This document shows, piece by piece, positions 6,925 through 10,982 of a DNA stretch of 10,982 nucleotides; position 1 is the first letter of the stretch, and each line of letters starts with the position of its first letter. The notes under the pieces are model-generated. The model was not told the origin of the DNA. It was given only the letters and a program-made list of their open reading frames with translations, and did no database searches. The DNA comes from an uncultured Eubacterium sp. (GTDB taxonomy: Bacteria > Bacillota > Clostridia > Peptostreptococcales > Anaerovoracaceae), in the NCBI GenBank assembly GCA_946614405.1, contig CAMOGZ010000029.1, forward strand, positions 1-10,982, given 5' to 3'. Both the position numbers and the translations under genes were made by a program.

Positions 6925-6947
6925 GGAAGCGGCCGACGGTCGCTTCC
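6925..6947 (+). terminator. Hairpin after the L,D-transpeptidase, without a U-run (weak terminator or processing site)
   Basis: GGAAGCGGCC pairs with GGTCGCTTCC around a GAC loop, a 10-bp stem with one G-U pair. The following bases, TTACTCATAAG, are not T-rich, so it may terminate only partly. It lies 8 nt after the stop and 26 nt before the next start, and no clear promoter separates it from the next gene. Partial readthrough or mRNA protection is therefore as likely as full termination. Confidence 0.45.
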
Positions 6948-6973
6948 TTACTCATAAGATGAAAGGAAACCCT

Positions 6974-7525
6974 ATGCAGAAATACATCGAAGACATTGAA
7001 ATGACTGTCCTGGAGGAGGTCGCCCGTAAGATGGCCGCCGCCGCCAAGACCGCGCCCAAGGCCAGCGGCGTGGATGACATAATGATCGCTATCGTAACCG
7101 GCGAGGAGAAGGACCGCATCGCGGATAAGATGATGGAACTGGGCATCCAGTACGATGAGGAATTCATTCGTCGTGACGCAGACCAGCTGCGGGGCTGCAA
7201 GATCGCCGTCCTGTTCGGTCTGAAGGAGACCCCCTTCGGTCTACCCAACTGTTCCTTCTGCGGATTCAAAAACTGCGCTTACATGAAGAATGCCGGCGGG
7301 CAGTGTGCCCTCGGCATCACGGACTTGGGCATCGCCATCGGATCCGCCGCCTCCATCGCAGCGGACAACCGCATCGACAACCGGGTCATGTACTCCATCG
7401 GCAAAGCCCTCAGCGAGCTGAACGATGTATTCCCGGAGAGCGCCCATGTCTGCTACGGCATCCCTCTTTCCATCAGCTCCAAGAGCATCTTCTTCGACCG
7501 GGGACCAGGGGCAGTGTTGCGGTGA
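6974..7525 (+). CDS. DUF2148 ferredoxin-domain protein
   Basis: This 183-residue cytoplasmic protein is recognised as a DUF2148 family member, a group of unknown function often annotated as ferredoxin-domain proteins. The central region has four cysteines, C93, C96, C101 and C111 (C-X2-C-X4-C-X9-C), in NCSFCGFKNCAYMKNAGGQC, a good candidate for an Fe-S cluster. The N-terminal part is helical and Ala-rich (TVLEEVARKMAAAAKTAPKASG). The C-terminal part has an Ala/Gly/Ser helix (LGIAIGSAASIAADN) and ends with FFDRGPG. ATG 6974 follows AAAGGA (6962-6967) by 6 nt. The in-frame ATG 6959 has no ribosome site and is rejected. It lies behind the L,D-transpeptidase across a weak hairpin and before a strong terminator, so it is probably the last gene of that transcript. 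An electron-transfer or anaerobic enzyme-assembly role is a guess. Confidence 0.85.
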   Translation: MQKYIEDIEMTVLEEVARKMAAAAKTAPKASGVDDIMIAIVTGEEKDRIADKMMELGIQYDEEFIRRDADQLRGCKIAVLFGLKETPFGLPNCSFCGFKNCAYMKNAGGQCALGITDLGIAIGSAASIAADNRIDNRVMYSIGKALSELNDVFPESAHVCYGIPLSISSKSIFFDRGPGAVLR

Positions 7526-7548
7526 TCCGCCAAAAAAAGCAATAAATA

Positions 7549-7587
7549 AGCGCCATATCGTTATTAGGCGATATGGCGCTTTCCTTT
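7549..7587. terminator. Bidirectional intrinsic terminator between convergent genes
   Basis: A perfect 12-bp stem, AGCGCCATATCG (7549-7560) with CGATATGGCGCT (7569-7580), encloses an 8-nt loop. The plus-strand tail is TTCCTTT. The minus-strand tail is A/T-rich and includes a run of seven T residues (complement of 7532-7538). It ends the DUF2148 transcript from the left and the HD-protein transcript from the right. Confidence 0.9.
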
Positions 7588-7608
7588 GCAATTACTTGCT
7601 TCTATGGG

Positions 7609-8178
7609 TTACTCGGCTTCGGTACCCAGCAGGCCGATCTCCTCGGCGAAGGGCTTCATCCCCTCGATGCAGATCTCTGCCACGTCCCGGACTTCCATGC
7701 CCAACCGCGCGCAGCCGTCCTTGATGACCTCGCGGTCGCAGCCTGCCGCAAACTTCTTGTCCTTGAATTTCTTCATCAGACTCTTCACGGTCAGGTCCGT
7801 GATGCCATGGGGCCGCATCCTGGCGCAGGCCTGGATGATGCCTGTGAGCTCGTCCACGGTGTAGAGGCTCTTCTCCATGTCCGTCTCCGGCTCCACGTCG
7901 TTGCACAGGCCGTAGCCGTGGGACAGGATCGCCCGCACGTCCACCGGGTCCACACCGGCCTCAAGCAGAGGCTCCTCCGTGTGATGCAGGTGCTCCTCCG
8001 GGTATTTCTCATAATCATAATCATGCAGGTAGCCGATGGCCATCCAGTGCTCCTTGTCCTCGCCAAAGTGCTCCGCCATGGCGCCCATGGCAGCCATCAC
8101 GTTCAGGGCATGGATCCGCAGGGACTCCTCGGTCACCATGGAATCATTCAGTTCCTTTGCTCTCTCCAGTGTCAGCAT
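7609..8178 (-). CDS. HD-domain protein (predicted metal-dependent phosphohydrolase)
   Basis: This 189-residue protein carries the HD superfamily metal set: H23 in RIHALNVMAAM, the H52-D53 doublet in GYLHDYDYEKYP, H87 in LSHGYG and D109 in VDELTG. It is a stand-alone HD protein with no fused sensor, nucleotidyltransferase or synthetase domain and no membrane segment. Such proteins hydrolyse phosphomonoesters or nucleotides in the cytoplasm, but the substrate of this family is not known to me. An extra histidine patch follows the HD pair (EEHLHH, 61-66). The start has AGGAGG about 7 nt upstream. It is monocistronic: its promoter faces that of the GNAT gene and it ends at the shared bidirectional terminator. 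Stand-alone HD proteins are common in Clostridia near housekeeping genes and the neighbours give no functional hint. Confidence 0.82.
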   Translation of the reverse strand: MLTLERAKELNDSMVTEESLRIHALNVMAAMGAMAEHFGEDKEHWMAIGYLHDYDYEKYPEEHLHHTEEPLLEAGVDPVDVRAILSHGYGLCNDVEPETDMEKSLYTVDELTGIIQACARMRPHGITDLTVKSLMKKFKDKKFAAGCDREVIKDGCARLGMEVRDVAEICIEGMKPFAEEIGLLGTEAE

Positions 8179-8244
8179 TATTATTCCTCCTCTTACACAA
8201 AGCCTTCCGGAATGGTCCCGGGCTCTGGTTTTTCTCTGTCTATT

Positions 8245-8273
8245 AGTATGTATTCTTTTGATGGTTTTGTCAA
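8245..8273 (-). promoter_or_regulatory. Promoter of the HD-domain gene
   Basis: On the minus strand there is a perfect -35 TTGACA (8268-8273), a 17-nt spacer and a -10-like CATACT (8245-8250, 4 of 6). The leader would be about 60 nt. The -35 is only about 10 bp from the -35 of the divergent GNAT promoter. Confidence 0.55.
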
Positions 8274-8282
8274 TTCTAATTG

Positions 8283-8311
8283 TTGCTCTGCCTGTCAGGG
8301 TATGTTACTAT
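8283..8311 (+). promoter_or_regulatory. Promoter of the GNAT acetyltransferase gene
   Basis: There is an extended -10, TGTTACTAT (the -10 hexamer TACTAT at 8306-8311), with a weak -35 TTGCTC (8283-8288) 17 nt upstream. The leader to the start codon is about 28 nt and includes AGGAGG. The weak -35 is compensated by the TGn extension. Confidence 0.5.
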
Positions 8312-8345
8312 CAAATCAAGTTAGATTGTAATCAGGAGGATGAGT

Positions 8346-8846
8346 ATGAACAATATCGTAATTCGTGACTACGAGCCCCGGGACAAGGAGTTCGTGCTGA
8401 ATGTAAATGAGATCAACGTGGAGGTCCTGTCTCCCATGGACGAGGAGAAACTCGCCTACTTCGTGAAGAACGCCGCCCTGTTTCAGACGGTGGAAGTAGA
8501 CGGCACACCGGCAGCCTTCCTTATTGCGCTTCGGGAGGGGCTGGCTGACTACTGGAGTGAGAATTATAAGTGGTTCTCTTCCCAGTATCCTTCCTTCCTC
8601 TATGTGGACCGCATTGTCATCGACGAGCCTTTCCGCCGCCTGGGTCTGGGTCAAAAGCTCTACGAGGGTGTGTTTGCAAGAGCTTCCGAGGCCGGCCTGC
8701 CGGTGGTCACTGCAGAAGTGGATATCGAGCCGGTCTATAACGATGCCAGCATCCGGTTCCACGAAGCTATGGGATTCGAAGAGGTTGGACAGCAGATCAT
8801 CCGCGGCGGCAGCATCAAGGTCTCCCTGCGGGCCAAGACCTTGTAG
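8346..8846 (+). CDS. GNAT-family N-acetyltransferase (COG3818-like)
   Basis: This 166-residue single-domain protein would transfer an acetyl group from acetyl-CoA to an amine in the cytoplasm. The acetyl-CoA loop is RRLGLGQ (97-103), following the beta-strand FLYVDRIVID typical of motif A, and AMGFEEVG (141-148) is the usual C-terminal GFxxxG element. LSPMDEEKL near 28-36, EGLADYWSENYKWF (64-77) and FLYVDRIVID resemble the predicted acetyltransferase group COG3818, whose substrate is unknown. I start at ATG 8346 because AGGAGG (8334-8339) lies 6 nt before it, whereas the ATG at 8340 abuts the ribosome site. It stands alone between a divergent promoter and a strong terminator. Confidence 0.88.
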   Translation: MNNIVIRDYEPRDKEFVLNVNEINVEVLSPMDEEKLAYFVKNAALFQTVEVDGTPAAFLIALREGLADYWSENYKWFSSQYPSFLYVDRIVIDEPFRRLGLGQKLYEGVFARASEAGLPVVTAEVDIEPVYNDASIRFHEAMGFEEVGQQIIRGGSIKVSLRAKTL

Positions 8847-8870
8847 ACCGGGCATATTATTATACCAATC

Positions 8871-8909
8871 AAAACAGGCATCCATTTTGCGGATGCCTGT
8901 TTTGTTATG
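8871..8909. terminator. Bidirectional intrinsic terminator between GNAT gene and parB
   Basis: A perfect 13-bp stem, AAAACAGGCATCC (8871-8883) with GGATGCCTGTTTT (8891-8903), encloses a 7-nt loop. The T-run is partly inside the stem on both strands, with GTTATGG beyond it on the plus strand and GATTGG on the minus strand. It serves the convergent GNAT (24 nt upstream) and parB genes. Confidence 0.88.
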
Positions 8910-8921
8910 GTAATATTTTCC

Positions 8922-9815
8922 TTAATTGACGGACCTCAGGATGTCGATAAGCCGGTTCAGCTCTTCTTTGCTGTAATACTCCAGCTCGATGGTTCCCTTC
9001 TTGCCCTTCTGGTTGATGGAAACCTTGGTCCCATAGATGTCCTTCAGCTCCCGCTCCACACTGAGGGTGTCGGCGCTCTTGGACCTCTTCGCCGGTTTCT
9101 TCTTCGGCTTTCCGGAGGCTGCAACCAGCTTCTCGACTTCTCTGACGGAGATCCCGTCCTCCACCACCTTCTTACAGATGGTATCCCGGAGTTTGGCATC
9201 GGTGACATTTACCAGAGCCCTGGCATGACCGGTGGTCATCTTCCCCTCGATCACCAGGTCCTGTACGCTGGTGGGGAGCTTCAACAGTCTGAGAGCATTA
9301 GTAATATAAGGTCTGCTCTTACTGACGCTCTTGGAGACCTCCTCCTGGGTCAGTCCGTAGACCCGGATCATCTCATTCAGACCCTCTGCTTCCTCGATGG
9401 GATTCAGGTCTTCCCGCTGCATATTCTCGATGATGGCAACGAGCATATTCTCTTCATCGGTGAATTCTCTGATAATGCACGGAACCGTTGATAATTCAGC
9501 GATTCTGGCAGCTCTCCAACGGCGTTCTCCGGCCACGATCTCGTAGTATTTGCCGCTTGGTCTGACCACCAGTGGCTGAATGATCCCATGAGCCCGGATG
9601 GATTCTGCCAGCTCTTCGATCTTTTCTTTGTCGAAGAGTTTACGGGGCTGATTCTCGTTGGGCTTGATCTCATTGATATCAATATAGATGATGGTGTTTC
9701 CGTCTGCAGTCTGAACTTCCTTCTCTGTGTTCTTGGATGTGGTCGGAGCCTGGTCAGCAAACAGTGCATCGAGTCCTCTGCCGAGTCCTCTGCTCTTGGT
9801 ACTTCTTCCGGCCAT
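8922..9815 (-). CDS. parB: Chromosome-partitioning protein ParB (Spo0J-type)
   Basis: This 297-residue protein binds parS and, as a CTP-dependent clamp, spreads on DNA for origin segregation and condensin loading. The basic N-terminus (RGLGRGLDALF, 9-19) is the ParA-stimulating segment. The CTP-binding ParB/Srx domain has GERRWRAARIAEL (96-108) and ENMQREDLNPIEEA (130-143). A helix-turn-helix follows (about 155-180, TQEEVSKSVSKSRPYI), then a Lys-rich linker (236-248) and a C-terminal dimerisation domain. The start is the ATG at 9813-9815, which overlaps the parA stop as TAATG and has AAGGAG (9823-9828) 7 nt upstream. The upstream in-frame ATG at 9833 lies within parA and is less likely. The two are translationally coupled, and a perfect parS site lies upstream of parA. 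Confidence 0.97.
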   Translation of the reverse strand: MAGRSTKSRGLGRGLDALFADQAPTTSKNTEKEVQTADGNTIIYIDINEIKPNENQPRKLFDKEKIEELAESIRAHGIIQPLVVRPSGKYYEIVAGERRWRAARIAELSTVPCIIREFTDEENMLVAIIENMQREDLNPIEEAEGLNEMIRVYGLTQEEVSKSVSKSRPYITNALRLLKLPTSVQDLVIEGKMTTGHARALVNVTDAKLRDTICKKVVEDGISVREVEKLVAASGKPKKKPAKRSKSADTLSVERELKDIYGTKVSINQKGKKGTIELEYYSKEELNRLIDILRSVN

Positions 9816-10588
9816 TATTTCTCTCCTTCCCATTCAAGGAACTCTTCTGCAAACTCACGGTAAGCAGCCGCACCTTTTGATCTGGGATCATACTCTACGA
9901 TTGGCATTCCAAAGCTTGGCGCTTCTGCCAGACGAATGTTTCTGGGGATCACTGTGGAATAAACCTTGGATCCGAAGTACTTCTTTACCTCCTGTACGAC
10001 CTGTATGGACAGGTTGGTACGGCCATCGAACATGCTGAGTACGACGCCTTCGATCTCCAGATCCTGATTCAGGCTCTTCTTGACCAGCTCGATGGTGCTC
10101 ATCAGCTGGCTGACTCCTTCCAATGCATAGAACTCGCACTGGATCGGGATCAGAACGCTTTCCACTGCAGTCAGTGAGTTGATGGTCAGAAGTCCCAGTG
10201 AAGGCGGACAATCAATGAAAATAAAGTCATAGTCATCTCTTACTTTATCAATCGCCTTCTTCAGTCTCTTCTCGCGGCCCTCAAGCTGTACCAGCTCGAT
10301 CTCCGCTCCGGCCAGGTCCACGTTTGCAGGGATCAGGTCCAGATTCTCTACGTCGGTATGAATGATGGCCTTACGGGTATCGAAATCATCTTCGATCAGA
10401 AGTTCATATACCGTGTAATCCAATTCCTTCTTCGAAACTCCGATTCCACTTGTGGTGTTGCCCTGTGGGTCGATGTCCAGCATCAGCACTTTCTTCCCCT
10501 TCAGCGCAAGGCAAGCACCCAGATTAATGTTGGTGGTGGTTTTCCCTACTCCGCCTTTCTGATTAAATATTGCAATTGATTTTCCCAA
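9815..10588 (-). CDS. parA: Chromosome-partitioning ATPase ParA (Soj-type)
   Basis: This 257-residue protein is a ParA/MinD-type ATPase that binds DNA nonspecifically as an ATP dimer and, with ParB, moves the replication origins. The deviant Walker A is KGGVGKTT (11-18, signature K11 and catalytic K16). Walker A' is DIDPQGNTT (38-46), Walker B is FIDCPPS (124-130) and IPRNIRLAEAPSFG (214-227) is typical of chromosomal Soj proteins. There is no N-terminal helix-turn-helix, as in chromosomal rather than plasmid type Ia ParA. Translation starts at TTG (10586-10588) with AGGAGG 6 nt upstream; no ATG is better placed. A strong promoter lies at 10631-10659. The stop overlaps the parB start by one base. 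Confidence 0.97.
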   Translation of the reverse strand: MGKSIAIFNQKGGVGKTTTNINLGACLALKGKKVLMLDIDPQGNTTSGIGVSKKELDYTVYELLIEDDFDTRKAIIHTDVENLDLIPANVDLAGAEIELVQLEGREKRLKKAIDKVRDDYDFIFIDCPPSLGLLTINSLTAVESVLIPIQCEFYALEGVSQLMSTIELVKKSLNQDLEIEGVVLSMFDGRTNLSIQVVQEVKKYFGSKVYSTVIPRNIRLAEAPSFGMPIVEYDPRSKGAAAYREFAEEFLEWEGEK

Positions 10589-10630
10589 TGTATACCTCCT
10601 AACAGAGCATACCTCACTCTTGTCCCATCT

Positions 10631-10659
10631 ATTATATTACAGGGTGATTCTTTTTACAA
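10631..10659 (-). promoter_or_regulatory. parAB promoter
   Basis: On the minus strand there is a -35-like TTGTAA (10654-10659), an exact 17-nt spacer and a perfect -10 TATAAT (10631-10636). Transcription would start near 10624, giving a leader of about 35 nt with AGGAGG. It lies between the parS hairpin and parA, so parAB can be expressed apart from rsmG. The parS core is about 22 bp upstream of the -35, close enough for ParB loading there to influence the promoter. Confidence 0.75.
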
Positions 10660-10669
10660 TGTTTTCACG

Positions 10670-10702
10670 AAAAAAGTCGATGTTTCACGTGAAACATCGA
10701 CT
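10670..10702 (-). terminator. Intrinsic terminator of rsmG, formed by the parS palindrome
   Basis: On the minus strand the 28-bp palindrome would fold into a 12-bp stem with an ACGT loop, followed directly by five T residues (10670-10674). It begins 10 nt after the rsmG stop and ends just before the parAB promoter, exactly where a terminator would be expected. Stem plus U-run are read directly; termination is inferred. Confidence 0.65.
10681..10696. promoter_or_regulatory. parS, ParB-binding centromere site
   Basis: TGTTTCACGTGAAACA is identical to the consensus parS of Firmicutes chromosomes. It sits between rsmG and parA, a usual position. The 6 bp on each side are also mutually complementary, so the site is the centre of a 28-bp perfect palindrome (10675-10702). 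Confidence 0.97.
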
Positions 10703-10712
10703 CTATAAGCGC

Positions 10713-10982
10713 TTATTTGATTGGCTCTTTACCAGGTTTTCCAGGGGTTCTGGGATATTTCTTCGGGGTCTTTTCTTCTTTATAAAGAATTATTAAGGAA
10801 TGGTGATTCCCGGCGATCTCCACTTCTTCCACACCGTCTACGCTGCCCCCCAGTGCTTCGATGGCTGGCATGGCACGGTCCAGCTCTTCCTCCACGTCGC
10901 TGCCTTTATAGGCGATGAAGTAACCCCCTTCTCTCACCAGAGGCAGACAGTATTCGCTGAGCACTGCCAGGTCCGCTACGGC
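10713..10982 (-). CDS. rsmG: 16S rRNA (guanine-527-N7)-methyltransferase RsmG, C-terminal part (cut by window edge)
   Basis: The last 89 codons are in the window. AVADLAVLSEYCLPLVREGG, then YFIAYKG, EELDRAMPAIEALGG, a SLIILYK strand and the terminal TPKKYPRTPGKPGKEPIK are the characteristic end of RsmG (GidB). The protein uses S-adenosylmethionine to methylate G527 of 16S rRNA. The reading frame is open to the window edge and the GTG at 10962-10964 is an internal valine, so it is not a start. RsmG followed by parA and parB is the conserved block left of oriC in Firmicutes. The gene ends 10 nt before the parS hairpin. Confidence 0.95.
   Translation of the reverse strand, partial: AVADLAVLSEYCLPLVREGGYFIAYKGSDVEEELDRAMPAIEALGGSVDGVEEVEIAGNHHSLIILYKEEKTPKKYPRTPGKPGKEPIK

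Noticed and set aside
8856..8865. TATAAT-like sequence on the minus strand after the GNAT gene
   Set aside because: There is no -35 at a suitable distance, and the region upstream of it on that strand is the terminator stem. It would only drive antisense RNA.
9816..9833. ATG at 9833 as the parB start, adding six residues
   Set aside because: It has no well-placed ribosome site, whereas ATG 9815 has AAGGAG 7 nt upstream and the TAATG coupling with parA.
10962..10964. GTG as the start of a short 83-residue gene
   Set aside because: The frame continues upstream to the window edge and the residues there match the conserved RsmG sequence, so the GTG is an internal valine.

Overview
The window looks like chromosomal DNA from an anaerobic, fermentative low-to-mid GC Gram-positive bacterium of the class Clostridia. 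The evidence is strong AGGAGG-type ribosome sites, a Soj/Spo0J-type parAB locus with a perfect Firmicutes parS next to rsmG, a YcbB-domain (GlnL-type) response regulator, a butyrate-type CoA-transferase with a Rex-like operator, and a secreted YkuD L,D-transpeptidase. An amino-acid-fermenting or butyrate-forming gut or oral lineage would fit, but the family cannot be fixed from this piece. I see no rRNA, tRNA, insertion sequence, phage gene or CRISPR array.

Layout, left to right. (1) 1-4019, minus strand: an amidohydrolase, a GlnK-like membrane histidine kinase (4-bp overlap with the amidohydrolase) and a GlnL-like response regulator form one operon that ends at a hairpin terminator. Beyond it, with its own promoter, lies the 5' end of an AGCS (alanine/glycine/glutamine:cation symporter) gene. 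This resembles the Bacillus subtilis GlnK-GlnL system, which controls a glutaminase and an AGCS glutamine transporter, with an amidohydrolase in the enzyme position. (2) 4020-4257: a divergent control region with one good promoter each way and a near-consensus Rex site just after the rightward -10. (3) 4258-7525, plus strand: an acyl-CoA:acetate-type CoA-transferase, a secreted L,D-transpeptidase with two Ig-like repeats, and a small DUF2148 iron-sulfur protein, closed by a bidirectional terminator. (4) 7609-8846: a minus-strand HD-domain protein and a plus-strand GNAT acetyltransferase, transcribed divergently from back-to-back promoters. (5) 8922-10982, minus strand: rsmG (3' part only), then parA and parB, with parS and the parA promoter between rsmG and parA.

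The rsmG-parA-parB order is the conserved origin-proximal block of Firmicutes, so oriC probably lies a few kilobases beyond the right edge. On that reading minus-strand genes run with the replication fork and the CoA-transferase cluster runs against it.

The observations most worth following are: the parS site, which sits in a 28-bp perfect palindrome followed by a U-run and so looks like the rsmG terminator as well as the ParB site; the Rex-like operator on the CoA-transferase; and the enzyme-kinase-regulator-transporter module, whose two leftward promoters share a 14-bp element.
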